Shown one piece after another: positions 28,654 to 37,513 of a DNA stretch of 64,000 bases. The notes below the pieces were generated by a model. It saw only the letters and a program-made list of their open reading frames with translations, ran no database searches and had not been told where the DNA came from. The position numbers were made by a program, and so were the translations under genes. Position 1 is the first letter of the stretch. Every line of letters begins with the position of its first letter. The stretch is from the NCBI GenBank assembly GCA_003241875.1, contig QBLU01000001.1, forward strand, positions 1 to 64,000, read 5' to 3'. This DNA is from Alphaproteobacteria bacterium. Its GTDB lineage: Bacteria; Pseudomonadota; Alphaproteobacteria; Sphingomonadales; Sphingomonadaceae.

Positions 28654-28729
28654 CCGCTCAGGCTGAGCTTGTCGAAGCCGTGTCCCAGGGCGGTGCTCGC
28701 GGGGGCTTCGACAAGCTCAGCCTGAGCGG
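28654..28729. repeat. Palindromic dispersed repeat, family B, copy 1
   Basis: A perfect 26-base inverted repeat (28654-28679 and 28704-28729) around a 24-base centre. The outer part reads CCGCTCAGGCTGAGC, then TTGTCGAAGCC. A diverged second copy lies near 38.2 kb. It sits in the convergent gap between dgoA and a leftward gene. Confidence 0.9.
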
Positions 28730-28763
28730 ATCAACGTGACGGCAATCAACTCCGCGGCATAGG

Positions 28764-29123
28764 TCACACCTTCAACGGTTTCGCCGCAACGCCTTCGGCC
28801 GGCATGCAATCCGGCAGTTCGGCATAGCCCGCGCGGCGGCCGTCGCGGCTGATCCAGATGCGCAGCGAGGCCAGTTCCGGGCAGGGCCGGTAGCGCCAGC
28901 GGAATTCCCAGCCATCGGCCCAGATGCGCGTCTCGCGCGGGGTGAAGTTGCGCAGCTGTTCGCCGGTGCCGCGTCGATATTGCACCAGCATGCGTTCGGC
29001 GAGGCCGGTTGCCGTCTTGGCGTCGATCTCGCGTTCGAAGACGCCGAGCCCGATGGCGATGACCAGCGACGCCGCGATGCCGCCGAGGATCAGCCGCCGG
29101 ACGGTGATTCGCGAAAGGGCCAT
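28764..29123 (-). CDS. Hypothetical membrane-anchored protein
   Basis: A 119-residue protein with one N-terminal membrane helix (about residues 12-30) and a periplasmic domain of ~85 residues with two cysteines (Y-R-P-C-P and P-D-C-M). No family is recognised. The ATG at 29123 shares one base with the stop codon of the aldehyde dehydrogenase gene, so translation is coupled; upstream in-frame codons lie inside that gene and are ignored. Function unknown. Confidence 0.72.
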   Translation of the reverse strand: MALSRITVRRLILGGIAASLVIAIGLGVFEREIDAKTATGLAERMLVQYRRGTGEQLRNFTPRETRIWADGWEFRWRYRPCPELASLRIWISRDGRRAGYAELPDCMPAEGVAAKPLKV

Positions 29124-30565
29124 CAGCCCCGTTCCGCATAGGCGGCGAGCGGCAGCGGCGTGCCGGTCTGGCGCAGCAGCGCCTGGCGCCGGCAAAAGCG
29201 CAGCAGGCCCGATGCCCCCATCCGCGACGGCCCCAGCCCCGACAGGCCGAAGCTGCTTTTTTCAGCGTCGCCGATCATCGAGGTGAGCGCGCCGTCGTTG
29301 ATCGAGACGGCGCCGGCATCGAGGCGGACGGCCACCGCCTCCGCCTCCGCGACGCTGCCCGCCAGCACCGCCGCCGACAGGCCGAAGCGACCGGCATTGG
29401 CCGCGGCGACGGCGGCGTCGATGCCGTCGAAGGCGGCGACGGGGATGATCGGCCCAAAGGTTTCCTCACGCATCAGTGCCATGTCGGGGGTAACGCCGGT
29501 GATGACCGTCGGGCGCAGCCATTTGCCGCCATGATCCTCGACGCTGCCGCCGGTGTGGATGGTCGCGCCCCGGGCCACGGCATCGGCAAGCTGGGCGGCG
29601 ACGATGTCGGCCTGGCGACCGAGGATGAACGGCCCCAGGTCGCCGCTGCCGATATCGGGGTGGTTGATGGTGACGGCGGCGGCCATGCGTACCAGATGGT
29701 CCAGGAAGGCGTCATGGATGGGGCGGGCGACAAGCACGCGCTCGATCGACTGGCAGGCCTGGCCGGTGGCGACGACCGAGGCGCGCAGCGCGACGGCGGC
29801 GGCGCGTTCGGGATCGGCGCTGGCGAGCACCAGCATCGGATCCTTGCCGCCGAGCTCCAGGCTGGCCGGTATGAAGGCCCGCGCCGCCGCCTCGCCGACC
29901 TTGCGGCCGGTCGCGACCGATCCGGTGAAGGCGATATAGTCGACCTGGTCGACCAGCGCCGCGCCGGTGGCGCCATCGCCCTCGATGATGGCGAACACCG
30001 CCGCCAGCGCCGGCACCGATCGCACCGCCGCCATCACCGGCGCGATGAAGCGCGGCGTCACCTCCGACGGCTTGACGATGACGGCACAGCCGGCGGCCAG
30101 CGCCGGGATGGCGTCGATCATCGCCAGCGTCAGCGGAAAATTCCACGGGCTGATGGCGCCGACGAGCGGATAGGGCCGCAGCCGGGTGCCGGCGGTGATC
30201 GTCGGGATGGCGGTGGCGATGCGCGCCGATTCGATTCCGGCGATCAGCGACGGCGCCTCGCGCATCCAGCGCGCCACCATGCCCTTGACGCCGTCGAGCT
30301 CGATACCGCTGACGCTGCGCCGGCCGGTATCGAGGGTCAGCGCGGCGACGATGGCCGGGGCATGGTCGGTGAGCGCGGTGGCAAAGGCGCCGAGCGCCTC
30401 CAGCCGCGACGCCAGCGACAACGCCGCCCAGGCCGGCTGGGCGGCCCTGAGCCGGGTCGCCAGCGTCGCCACGGCAGCGGCGTCGAGCGGCTCGATATGA
30501 TGGTCGACGGCACCGGTCCGCGGATTGACCACGGGCAAGGTGCGAAAGAGCGGTTGCGACGCCAT
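29123..30565 (-). CDS. Aldehyde dehydrogenase family protein
   Basis: A 480-residue NAD(P)-dependent aldehyde dehydrogenase. The general-base Glu is in L-E-L-G-G-K-D-P (about residue 240) and the catalytic Cys in G-Q-A-C-Q-S-I-E-R (about residue 274); S-P-W-N-F-P-L and the F-T-G-S-V-A-T-G-R cofactor motif are present. The ORF extends to 30982, through the promoter and start of rplU on the other strand; the ATG at 30565 gives the correct domain start. Substrate unclear; the sequence resembles acyl or semialdehyde dehydrogenases. Confidence 0.93.
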   Translation of the reverse strand: MASQPLFRTLPVVNPRTGAVDHHIEPLDAAAVATLATRLRAAQPAWAALSLASRLEALGAFATALTDHAPAIVAALTLDTGRRSVSGIELDGVKGMVARWMREAPSLIAGIESARIATAIPTITAGTRLRPYPLVGAISPWNFPLTLAMIDAIPALAAGCAVIVKPSEVTPRFIAPVMAAVRSVPALAAVFAIIEGDGATGAALVDQVDYIAFTGSVATGRKVGEAAARAFIPASLELGGKDPMLVLASADPERAAAVALRASVVATGQACQSIERVLVARPIHDAFLDHLVRMAAAVTINHPDIGSGDLGPFILGRQADIVAAQLADAVARGATIHTGGSVEDHGGKWLRPTVITGVTPDMALMREETFGPIIPVAAFDGIDAAVAAANAGRFGLSAAVLAGSVAEAEAVAVRLDAGAVSINDGALTSMIGDAEKSSFGLSGLGPSRMGASGLLRFCRRQALLRQTGTPLPLAAYAERG

Positions 30566-30679
30566 TGCCGCCACGTTAGCCGGTGAATGATTCGCTGGCG
30601 AGCGGCAGCCGGCCATAAATCGAGGGCGTTGCGTCGCAGCCACGGCGTTGTTTCGAGGGCGGCGAAGGAAGACGGCGCG

Positions 30680-30708
30680 TTGACAGGGGCGACCTGTTGC
30701 CCTATCGC
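30680..30708 (+). promoter_or_regulatory. Candidate sigma-70 promoter for rplU-rpmA
   Basis: TTGACA (30680-30685) and TATCGC (30703-30708) are separated by 17 bases. They lie about 70 bases before the rplU start in the gap between divergent genes, where a strong constitutive promoter is expected. Confidence 0.6.
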
Positions 30709-30776
30709 CCCGCCTTCGCATCGGCAGGGCCTTCGAGTCCCGCCGCTCAACTATTTGAAGCCAAGGTTTACGAACG

Positions 30777-31064
30777 ATGTTCGCAGTTGTGCGCACCGGC
30801 GGCAAACAATATCGGGTCGCCACCGATGACAAGATCCTCGTCGAGAAGATCGACGGCGAAGCCGGTACCAGCGTGCAGCTGGAAACGCTGATGTTTGGCG
30901 ATGCCGGCGTCGTCACCACCGGTGGCTCGGTCACCGCCGAGATCGTCGCGCAGACGAAGGGTGACAAGGTCATCGTCTTCAAGAAGCGTCGTCGTCACAA
31001 CTATCGTCGCAAGAACGGTCATCGTCAGCAGCTGACCGTGCTCAAGATCACCAGCGTAGGTTAA
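30777..31064 (+). CDS. rplU: 50S ribosomal protein L21
   Basis: A 95-residue ribosomal protein that binds 23S rRNA. It shows the [14 protein letters not shown] start and the basic [16 protein letters not shown] segment near the C-terminus. The adjacent rpmA starts 7 bases after its stop, as in nearly all bacteria. The start is the first ATG after the promoter at 30680-30708. Confidence 0.97.
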   Translation: MFAVVRTGGKQYRVATDDKILVEKIDGEAGTSVQLETLMFGDAGVVTTGGSVTAEIVAQTKGDKVIVFKKRRRHNYRRKNGHRQQLTVLKITSVG

Positions 31065-31070
31065 GAGACA

Positions 31071-31346
31071 ATGGCACATAAGAAAGCAGGCGGTTCATCG
31101 CGCAACGGTCGTGATTCGGCCGGTCGTCGCCTTGGCGTGAAGCGCTTCGGTGGGCAGGAACTGCTCGCCGGCACCATCATCATCCGCCAGCGCGGCACCC
31201 GCGTTCACCCCGGCCGCAACGTCGGCTGCGGCGTCGATCACACGCTGTTCGCCACGTCGGACGGCGTCGTCGTGTTCCACGAGGGCAAGCTGGGTCGCAA
31301 GTACGTCAGCGTCGACCCGCGTCCGGAAGCGATTGCGGCCGAATAG
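31071..31346 (+). CDS. rpmA: 50S ribosomal protein L27
   Basis: A 91-residue ribosomal protein whose N-terminus reaches the peptidyl-transferase centre. It begins [16 protein letters not shown], without the extra N-terminal peptide cleaved in Firmicutes. Co-transcribed with rplU and followed 32 bases later by a terminator. Confidence 0.97.
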   Translation: MAHKKAGGSSRNGRDSAGRRLGVKRFGGQELLAGTIIIRQRGTRVHPGRNVGCGVDHTLFATSDGVVVFHEGKLGRKYVSVDPRPEAIAAE

Positions 31347-31378
31347 GCCCGACCGGCCTTCGCCTTTGAGATTTGAGA

Positions 31379-31408
31379 GGGGGAGCCGGGCAACTGGCTC
31401 CCCCTTTT
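31379..31408 (+). terminator. Rho-independent terminator after rpmA
   Basis: GGGGGAGCC (31379-31387) pairs with GGCTCCCCC (31396-31404) across an 8-base loop and is followed by TTTT. It separates the ribosomal protein genes from obgE, which starts 22 bases later, so it may only attenuate. Confidence 0.88.
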
Positions 31409-31430
31409 CGCATTTGAATCGACCCGTCCC

Positions 31431-32471
31431 ATGCAGTTTCTCGACCAGGCCAAGATCTTCCTATCGTCGGGTGCCGGCGGTGATGGCTCGGTGTCGTTCC
31501 GGCGCGAGAAGTTCGTCGAATATGGCGGCCCCGATGGCGGCGACGGCGGCAAGGGCGGCGATATCATCTTCGAGTGCGTCGAGGGGCTGAACACCCTCAT
31601 CGATTTCCGCTACGCCCAGCATTTCAAGGCCGGGCGCGGCGCCCATGGCATGGGGCGCAACCGCACCGGGCCGGGCGCCGACGACAAGGTCATCAAGGTC
31701 CCCGTCGGCACCCAGATCCTCGCCGACGACGACGAACGCACGCTGATCGCCGACATGACGCGGCCGGGCCAGCGCGTGGCGCTGCTGCGCGGCGGCGACG
31801 GCGGCAAGGGCAACAGCCATTACAAGACCAGCACCAACCGCGCCCCGCGCCAGTTCCAGCCGGGCTTTCCGGGTGGGGAGATGTGGGTGTGGCTGCGGCT
31901 GAAGCTGCTCGCCGATGTCGGCCTGCTGGGGGCGCCGAACGCCGGCAAGTCGACGCTGCTCAACGCGGTGTCGAACGCCGCGGCGAAAGTCGGCGCCTAT
32001 CCGTTCACGACGCTGAAGCCGCAACTGGGCGTCGTCGCCCACAAGGGCCGCGAGCTGGTGATGGCGGACATTCCGGGCCTCATCGCCGGGGCTGCCGAGG
32101 GTGTCGGCATCGGCGATCGCTTCCTCGGGCATATCGAGCGCTGCCGGGTGCTGCTCCACCTCGTCGACGCCAGCGCCGCGGCGCCGGTGAAGGCGTGGCG
32201 AACGGTGCGCAACGAGCTGGCGGAATATGGCGGCGGGCTGACCGACAAGCCCGAGATCCTGGCGCTGACCAAGGCCGACCTGGTGACGCCGGCGGCGCTG
32301 GCGGCGAAGAAGCGCGCGCTCGAAAAGGCCAGCGGCGTGCCGGTCTATGCCTTTTCGGCGGCGACGCGGCAGGGCGTCGACGAGGTGCTCGACCAGTTGA
32401 TCGCCATTGCCGGGCGCACGGCGGGCGAACGCGATGACAGTGACAAGGCCAGGGTGTGGACGCCGCTCTAG
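31431..32471 (+). CDS. obgE: GTPase ObgE
   Basis: A 346-residue ribosome-associated GTPase needed for 50S assembly and growth control. The glycine-rich Obg fold covers about residues 1-158; the G domain has G1 [10 protein letters not shown]3 D-I-P-G-L and G4 T-K-A-D. The short C-terminus after the G domain lacks the extra region seen in some Gram-positive forms. The proB start lies inside its last 16 bases. Confidence 0.96.
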   Translation: MQFLDQAKIFLSSGAGGDGSVSFRREKFVEYGGPDGGDGGKGGDIIFECVEGLNTLIDFRYAQHFKAGRGAHGMGRNRTGPGADDKVIKVPVGTQILADDDERTLIADMTRPGQRVALLRGGDGGKGNSHYKTSTNRAPRQFQPGFPGGEMWVWLRLKLLADVGLLGAPNAGKSTLLNAVSNAAAKVGAYPFTTLKPQLGVVAHKGRELVMADIPGLIAGAAEGVGIGDRFLGHIERCRVLLHLVDASAAAPVKAWRTVRNELAEYGGGLTDKPEILALTKADLVTPAALAAKKRALEKASGVPVYAFSAATRQGVDEVLDQLIAIAGRTAGERDDSDKARVWTPL

Positions 32472-33604
32472 GCGCCGCAGCAAGCGTTTCTGGCCGTTTT
32501 GCGCCGGGGGCCTGTGCGCGGCTGGTCGTCAAGATCGGATCGTCACTGCTCGTCGATGGCGCCGGCGCGGTGCGGCGGGACTGGCTGGCGAGCGTCGTTG
32601 CCGATGTCGCGGCGCGGCGCACGGCGGGCCAGCAGATCGTTATCGTGTCGTCGGGCGCCATTGCGCTCGGGGCACGGCGGCTGAAACTGGAAAAGGGCGG
32701 CCGCGCCAGCCTGGAGGATGCCCAGGCCGCCGCCGCCGTCGGCCAGGTGGCGCTGAGCGCGGTCTGGGAGGCGCTGCTGTCCGACGCCGGGCTGACGATG
32801 GCGCAGGTGTTGCTGACATTGGGCGATCTCGAGGACCGGCGGCGCTATCTGAACGTCGCGGCGACCATCGAGCGGCTGCTGGCGCTGGGCGCGGTGCCGG
32901 TGCTCAACGAAAACGACACGGTGGCGACCAGCGAGATCCGTTTCGGCGACAATGACCGGCTGGCGGCGCGCGCGGCGCAGGCGGCGGGCGCGCAGGGCGT
33001 CGTGCTGCTCAGCGATGTCGATGGCCTCTACACCGCCAATCCGCAGCGCGACCCGGCGGCAACGCTGGTCGCCGAAGTACGGAACCTGACCCCGGCGATC
33101 GAGGCGATGGCCGATGGCGGCAGCGGTTCGGGCCTCGGCTCGGGCGGCATGGCGGCCAAGCTGGCGGCGGCGCGCATCGCCGGCGCGGCGGGCATCCACC
33201 TCGCCATCGCCGACGGGCGCGTGGCTCACCCGCTGGCGCGCTTTGCCGAGGCGGGCCGTGGCACGGTGTTCGTCGCCGGCGAAGGCGCGCGCGCGAAAAA
33301 GGCCTGGCTGGCCGGGCGGCTGACCGTCCAGGGCACGCTGAGCGTCGATGCCGGCGCGGTCGCTGCCCTGCAGCGCGGCAAGAGCCTGCTGGCGGCCGGC
33401 GTCACCGGCGTCGAGGGGCGATTCGCGCGCGGGGACGTCGTCGCCATCGCCGGGCCGGACGGCATCGTGGCGCGCGGGCTGTCCGCCTATGACGCGGGTG
33501 ACGCCGCCACCATCAAGGGGCTGCGCAACGACGTCCAGGGCGCGGCACTGGGCTATGCACCGCGCGCCGCGATGGTCCACGCCGACCATCTGGTGCTGAT
33601 CTGA
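32456..33604 (+). CDS. proB: Glutamate 5-kinase
   Basis: A 382-residue enzyme that phosphorylates glutamate in the first step of proline synthesis. The amino acid kinase domain starts at [10 protein letters not shown] (about residue 23) and contains the N-E-N-D-T-V motif; a C-terminal PUA domain follows from about residue 285. No ATG is available before the kinase core; the GTG at 32456, overlapping obgE by 16 bases, is the likely start. proA follows 24 bases later. Confidence 0.94.
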   Translation: MDAALGAAASVSGRFAPGACARLVVKIGSSLLVDGAGAVRRDWLASVVADVAARRTAGQQIVIVSSGAIALGARRLKLEKGGRASLEDAQAAAAVGQVALSAVWEALLSDAGLTMAQVLLTLGDLEDRRRYLNVAATIERLLALGAVPVLNENDTVATSEIRFGDNDRLAARAAQAAGAQGVVLLSDVDGLYTANPQRDPAATLVAEVRNLTPAIEAMADGGSGSGLGSGGMAAKLAAARIAGAAGIHLAIADGRVAHPLARFAEAGRGTVFVAGEGARAKKAWLAGRLTVQGTLSVDAGAVAALQRGKSLLAAGVTGVEGRFARGDVVAIAGPDGIVARGLSAYDAGDAATIKGLRNDVQGAALGYAPRAAMVHADHLVLI

Positions 33605-33627
33605 ACGCCGCGGCCACCATCGACGCC

Positions 33628-34857
33628 ATGGCGCGGGCGGCTCGCGCGGCCGTGGCGGCGCTGGCGCAGGCCACGACCGCGCAAAAGGCGGCGGCGATTC
33701 GCGGTGCGGCGACGGCGATCCGGGCGCGGGCGGGCGATGTGCTCGCCGCCAACGCCGCCGATGTGGCCGCGGCGCGCGACGCCGGCATTTCCGCGGCGCT
33801 GGTCGACCGGCTGGCGCTCGACGAGAGCCGGCTGGAGGGCATCGCCGCCGGCCTCGACACCGTCGCCGCCCTGCCCGACCCCGTCGGCGAGGTCATCAAG
33901 CGCTGGACGCAGCCCAACGGCCTCGATTTCGCCCGCGTGCGTGTGCCGCTGGGCGTCATCGGCATCATCTATGAAAGCCGGCCGGGCGTCACCGCCGACG
34001 CTGCGGCGCTGTGCCTGATGGCCGGTAACGCCTGCCTGCTGCGCGGCGGATCGGAGGCGGCGCGGTCGAACGCCGTGCTGCTCGATTGCGTGGCGACGGG
34101 CCTCGCCAGCGCCGGCCTGCCCGCCGCCGCCATCCAGCTGGTGCCGGCCGGCGACCGGGCGCTGGTCGGCGCGATGCTGGCGGCGCATGGCCTGATCGAC
34201 GTCATTATCCCGCGCGGCGGCAAGGGGCTGGTGGCGCGGGTCCAGGCCGAGGCGAAGGTGCCGGTGCTCGCCCATCTCGACGGCATCAACCATGTCTATG
34301 TCGATGCCGCGGCGGACGTGGCCAAGGCGGTGGCGATCGTCGTCAATTCGAAGCTGCGGCGGACGGCGGTGTGCGGCGCGATGGAGACGCTGCTGATCGA
34401 CCGGGCCGCGGCACCGGCGCTGCAGCGGGCGGTCGTCGCGGCGCTGCTGGGCGGCGGCTGCGCGGTGCGCGGCGATGCCGGGGTGCAGGCGATTGACGCG
34501 CGCGTCGTCGCCGCCGGCCAGCAAGATTTCGACACCGAATGGCTCGATGCCGTCGCCTCGGCGGCGCTGGTCGATGGTGTCGCCGGTGCCATCGCGCATA
34601 TCGCCCGCCATGGTTCCTCGCACACTGACGCCATCGTCACCGAGGACGCAGGCACGGCGGAAACCTTCCTCGCTGCCGTCGACAGCGCCATCGTGCTGTG
34701 GAACGCCTCGACCCAATTCGCCGATGGCGGCGAATTCGGCTTTGGCGCCGAGATCGGCATCGCCACCGGCCGCCTCCACGCCCGCGGCCCGGTCGCGCTG
34801 GAGGGGCTGACGACGTACAAGACGCGGGTGACGGGCACGGGCCAGGTACGGGCGTGA
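33628..34857 (+). CDS. proA: Glutamate-5-semialdehyde dehydrogenase (gamma-glutamyl phosphate reductase)
   Basis: A 409-residue NADPH-dependent enzyme reducing gamma-glutamyl phosphate, the second step of proline synthesis. Signatures are [17 protein letters not shown], the catalytic Cys in A-V-C-G-A-M-E-T, and [18 protein letters not shown] near the end. The frame remains open to the proB stop region, but the ATG at 33628 is the first usual start codon. Coupled with proB. Confidence 0.95.
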   Translation: MARAARAAVAALAQATTAQKAAAIRGAATAIRARAGDVLAANAADVAAARDAGISAALVDRLALDESRLEGIAAGLDTVAALPDPVGEVIKRWTQPNGLDFARVRVPLGVIGIIYESRPGVTADAAALCLMAGNACLLRGGSEAARSNAVLLDCVATGLASAGLPAAAIQLVPAGDRALVGAMLAAHGLIDVIIPRGGKGLVARVQAEAKVPVLAHLDGINHVYVDAAADVAKAVAIVVNSKLRRTAVCGAMETLLIDRAAAPALQRAVVAALLGGGCAVRGDAGVQAIDARVVAAGQQDFDTEWLDAVASAALVDGVAGAIAHIARHGSSHTDAIVTEDAGTAETFLAAVDSAIVLWNASTQFADGGEFGFGAEIGIATGRLHARGPVALEGLTTYKTRVTGTGQVRA

Positions 34858-34869
34858 TTTGGCAGGGCG

Positions 34870-34884
34870 ATAGCGATCGGCTAT
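34870..34884. promoter_or_regulatory. Candidate autoregulatory operator of the toxin-antitoxin pair
   Basis: ATAGC-GATCG-GCTAT is a perfect 5-5-5 inverted repeat that overlaps a -10-like TATTCT (34882-34887). It ends 10 bases before the antitoxin ATG and lies in the 37-base gap after proA. Antitoxin-toxin complexes usually bind such palindromes in their own promoter. Confidence 0.4.
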
Positions 34885-34894
34885 TCTCGGCGAT

Positions 34895-35095
34895 ATGAGC
34901 AGCCTCCCCGCCCCGCCGGTGACCGAGCCCGACTTTATCGACGAGCCGGTCACCGATGCCGATTGGGCGGCCATGAGCCCGGGCCAGCGCGCCCTGATCC
35001 AGGAAGCGCTCGATGAACTGGACAAGGGCGAACATGTCTCGCACGACGAGATGAAGCGCGAGTTCCAGCGGCTGCGCGAGAAATACGCCCGTTAA
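34895..35095 (+). CDS. Putative type II antitoxin
   Basis: A 66-residue acidic protein whose first ~25 residues are Pro/Asp/Glu-rich and the rest helical (E-A-L-D-E-L-D-K-G-E-H-V-S-H-D-E-M-K). The C-terminal part resembles small antitoxins found with ParE/RelE toxins. Its TAA stop shares one base with the ATG of the next gene (TAATG), the usual antitoxin-first arrangement. The call depends mainly on the partner; it has no clear DNA-binding fold. Confidence 0.75.
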   Translation: MSSLPAPPVTEPDFIDEPVTDADWAAMSPGQRALIQEALDELDKGEHVSHDEMKREFQRLREKYAR

Positions 35096-35379
35096 TGATG
35101 CAACTGCGCTGGGCGCCGGCGGCCCGGCGCGATCTGCGACGAATCGAGCTTCGCGTCGACGCGCTCGATCCGCTGCTCGCCGGCCGGATCTTCGCCGAGA
35201 TCGAGCGACAGATCGGCCGGATTCTGGACTTCCCGTATTCGGCCCCCGCGATCGCGGGTTCAGCCCTTCGCAAGCTGTCGATACCGCGCTTCGATTATCT
35301 CGTGATCTACATCGTGCTGGCGGAAGACGTCGTGATCCTGCGTGTCCGCCACGCCCATGAAGACTGGCTGCGGATTTGA
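35095..35379 (+). CDS. ParE/RelE family toxin
   Basis: A 94-residue basic protein of the RelE/ParE fold: L-R-W-A-P-A-A-R-R-D-L-R-R-I at the N-terminus, then the R-K-L-S-I-P-R-F-D-Y-L-V-I-Y and V-V-I-L-R-V-R-H-A-H-E-D-W strands. ParE toxins poison gyrase, RelE cleaves mRNA; the pattern R-V-R-H-x-R/H-x-D-W favours the ParE branch. The start could be 35095 or the ATG at 35098. The TTG of nadD overlaps its stop as TTGA, so the toxin is translationally embedded in a housekeeping operon. Confidence 0.88.
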   Translation: MMQLRWAPAARRDLRRIELRVDALDPLLAGRIFAEIERQIGRILDFPYSAPAIAGSALRKLSIPRFDYLVIYIVLAEDVVILRVRHAHEDWLRI

Positions 35380-35993
35380 AACGCATCGGCCTGCTCGGCG
35401 GCTCGTTCAACCCGGCGCACGCGGGGCATCGGCACATCAGCGTCGAGGCGATGCGGCTGCTCGGCCTCGATGAAGTCTGGTGGCTGGCGTCCCCTCAAAA
35501 CCCGCTGAAACCAGCCGCCGGCATGGCCAGCCTCGACGCGCGACTCGCGTCGGCAAAGGCGGTCGCCCGGCATCCGCGTATCCGGCCGATGGCCATCGAG
35601 GCCCAACTCGGCACCCGCTATGCCGTCGATACCGTTGCCGCATTGCGCCGGCGCCACCCCGAAATCGCCTTCATCTGGCTGATGGGCGCCGATATCCTGC
35701 CCGAATTGCACCGCTGGCACCGCTGGCGGGCGTTTGTCCGCTCGCTGCCGATTGCCGTTTTGACGCGTCCGCGCTACATGGGAGATGCTTTGGTGTCGCC
35801 TGCGATGGCCTGGGCACGGCGGTGGCGGCAGCCCGCCGGCCACGCCCATGACTGGACGCGGTGGACGCTGCCGGCGATCATTGTCCTCGATATCCGCCCC
35901 ACGGCGCTTTCGGCGACGGCGATTCGCGCCGCCGACCCCGATTGGGCCGGCCGCCTGCACGATGGCCAGACGAGAACAGGACACAGGTTTTGA
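35376..35993 (+). CDS. nadD: Nicotinate-nucleotide adenylyltransferase
   Basis: A 205-residue enzyme that joins nicotinate mononucleotide to ATP in NAD synthesis. The nucleotidyltransferase motif G-G-S-F-N-P-A-H-x-G-H is at residues 8-18 and the S-A-T-x-I-R motif (here L-S-A-T-A-I-R) near residue 186. The start is TTG at 35376, overlapping the toxin stop codon as TTGA. In related genomes nadD usually follows proA directly. Followed by rsfS with the same kind of overlap. Confidence 0.94.
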   Translation: MKRIGLLGGSFNPAHAGHRHISVEAMRLLGLDEVWWLASPQNPLKPAAGMASLDARLASAKAVARHPRIRPMAIEAQLGTRYAVDTVAALRRRHPEIAFIWLMGADILPELHRWHRWRAFVRSLPIAVLTRPRYMGDALVSPAMAWARRWRQPAGHAHDWTRWTLPAIIVLDIRPTALSATAIRAADPDWAGRLHDGQTRTGHRF

Positions 35994-36487
35994 CGACGAA
36001 GAAATCCATGGCGCCGACGACGCCGGCCGAAAAGGCCACTATCGATGCCCATATCGAGGCGCTGCACGCCATGGTCATGCAGGAGCTCGACGACGACCAG
36101 GCCGTCGATCCGGTGTCGATCCCGCTCGCCGGCAAGACCAGCATCGCCGATTACATGGTCATCGCCAGCGGCCGGTCGGGCCGCCAGGTCGCATCGATGG
36201 CCACCAAGATCGCCGAGCGGGTAAAGACCGAATTCGGCCGTCCGGCACGCGTCCAGGGCCTGCCGACGGCAGACTGGGTGCTGATCGATGCCGGCGACGT
36301 CATCATCCACATCTTCCGCCCGGAAGTCCGCGAGTTCTATAATCTCGAACGCATGTGGGCGTTCGATTCGGAGCCGAACAAGGGCGAGCCGCGCATGGGC
36401 GAGCTGCGCGAGGCGCATGAAAGCCGTTCGGCGCCGCTGCCCGAAGCCCGCGACCCCAGCCTCGGCGACCCGCGCAAGCTCGGCTGA
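35990..36487 (+). CDS. rsfS: Ribosome silencing factor RsfS
   Basis: A 165-residue protein that binds L14 and blocks subunit joining in starved cells. The family core is S-I-A-D-Y-M-V-I-A-S-G-R-S-G-R-Q-V and W-V-L-I-D-A-G-D-V-I-I-H-I-F (about residues 48-120). The C-terminal ~45 residues are a charged extension. Start: TTG at 35990 overlaps the nadD stop (TTGA) and has AGGA 8 bases upstream; the ATG at 36008 has no good site. The rlmH ATG shares one base with its stop. Confidence 0.92.
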   Translation: MTTKKSMAPTTPAEKATIDAHIEALHAMVMQELDDDQAVDPVSIPLAGKTSIADYMVIASGRSGRQVASMATKIAERVKTEFGRPARVQGLPTADWVLIDAGDVIIHIFRPEVREFYNLERMWAFDSEPNKGEPRMGELREAHESRSAPLPEARDPSLGDPRKLG

Positions 36488-36903
36488 TGCGGCTGCACAT
36501 CGTGGCGCGCGGCCGCATCGGCGCGTCGCCCGAGGCAGAGCTGGTCGAGCGTTATGTGAAGCGGCTGCGCGGCGAGCTGCTGGTGACCGAGATCGGCGAC
36601 ACCACGCCCTGGCCGCGTTTCGACGGCGGCCGCACGGTGGTGCTCGACGAAACCGGCAAGGACCTGGGGTCGGAGGCGCTGGCGGCGATGCTGGCGCGCT
36701 GGCGCGACGACGGCACCCGCGAGGTGCGCTTCCTGATCGGCGCCGCCGACGGCCATGATGCCGCCACCCGCGCCGGTGCCGACCTGCTGCTCGGTTTCGG
36801 CCGCGCGACCTGGCCGCACATGCTGGTGCGGGCGATGCTGGCGGAGCAGATCTACCGCGCCACCACGATCATCGCCGGCCACCCCTATCACCGGGCCGGA
36901 TAA
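36487..36903 (+). CDS. rlmH: 23S rRNA pseudouridine(1915) N3-methyltransferase RlmH
   Basis: A 138-residue SPOUT-class methyltransferase acting on helix 69 of 23S rRNA in the 70S ribosome. Landmarks are the start M-R-L-H-I-V-A-R-G-R-I, the L-I-G-A-A-D-G cofactor loop and the C-terminal R-A-T-T-I-I-A-G-H-P-Y-H knot segment. It is slightly shorter than E. coli RlmH (155). The 3' end overlaps a convergent gene by 16 bases. Confidence 0.95.
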   Translation: MRLHIVARGRIGASPEAELVERYVKRLRGELLVTEIGDTTPWPRFDGGRTVVLDETGKDLGSEALAAMLARWRDDGTREVRFLIGAADGHDAATRAGADLLLGFGRATWPHMLVRAMLAEQIYRATTIIAGHPYHRAG

Positions 36904-37307
36904 CGCCGCCACGCATCGGCGGGCGCGGTGACATAGCGCCACCAGACATGGCGCCACGGGATCACCAGCGGGAACAGCAGCACCGGCAGGCATTCGTACA
37001 TCGTCTGCGTCGTGTCGGCGTCGATGGTGCCCGCCATTGTGGCCGGCAGCGCGACGCGCAGCAGCCAGATGGTCTTCCACGCCATTTCGAAGAACAGCAG
37101 CGGCAGCATGGCGACCGGCTGGCGCAGCCCGAGCACACCGAGCAGCGACAGCGCCCCCAGCATGGCGACCGCGATACTGCGCCCGAGCAGCCAGGTCGTC
37201 GCCGGGTCGAGGATCGACGGCCAGATCACCGGGCCGAGGCCGAATACGAACAGCAGATAGGGCACGCGCAGCAGGTTGAGCCGCCATGGCGGCAGGTCGG
37301 TGGTCAT
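36888..37307 (-). CDS. Hypothetical integral membrane protein
   Basis: A 139-residue protein with four predicted membrane helices and short loops; no recognised domain. Its ATG overlaps the stop of the XRE regulator gene as ATGA, making it the third gene of the DUF2975-XRE operon, so it is probably controlled by the same operators. It may form a membrane complex with the DUF2975 protein, which is inference only. Confidence 0.75.
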   Translation of the reverse strand: MTTDLPPWRLNLLRVPYLLFVFGLGPVIWPSILDPATTWLLGRSIAVAMLGALSLLGVLGLRQPVAMLPLLFFEMAWKTIWLLRVALPATMAGTIDADTTQTMYECLPVLLFPLVIPWRHVWWRYVTAPADAWRRYPAR

Positions 37308-37513
37308 GCGTCGTCCTTGTTCTGGAGCAGGTCGCCGGGTTGGCAGTCGAGCGCGGTGCAGATCGCCTCCAGCGTCGAAAAGCGGATGGCGCGGGCCTTG
37401 CCGGTCTTGAGGATCGACAAATTGGCGAGGGTGATGTCGACGCGTTCCGAAAGCTCGGTCAGCGACATGCCGCGCCGGGCGAGCATGGCGTCGAGATGGA
37501 CGACGATCGGCAT
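37304..37513 (-). CDS. XRE-family regulator of the YozG type
   Basis: A 69-residue single helix-turn-helix protein: R-R-G-M-S-L-T-E-L-S-E-R-V-D-I-T-L-A-N-L-S-I-L-K-T-G-K-A-R-A-I-R-F-S-T-L-E-A-I-C matches small Cro/CI regulators that accompany DUF2975 proteins. It is entirely the DNA-binding domain. Its ATG shares a base with the DUF2975 stop codon. It is the best candidate to bind the two operator copies upstream of the operon. Confidence 0.92.
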   Translation of the reverse strand: MPIVVHLDAMLARRGMSLTELSERVDITLANLSILKTGKARAIRFSTLEAICTALDCQPGDLLQNKDDA

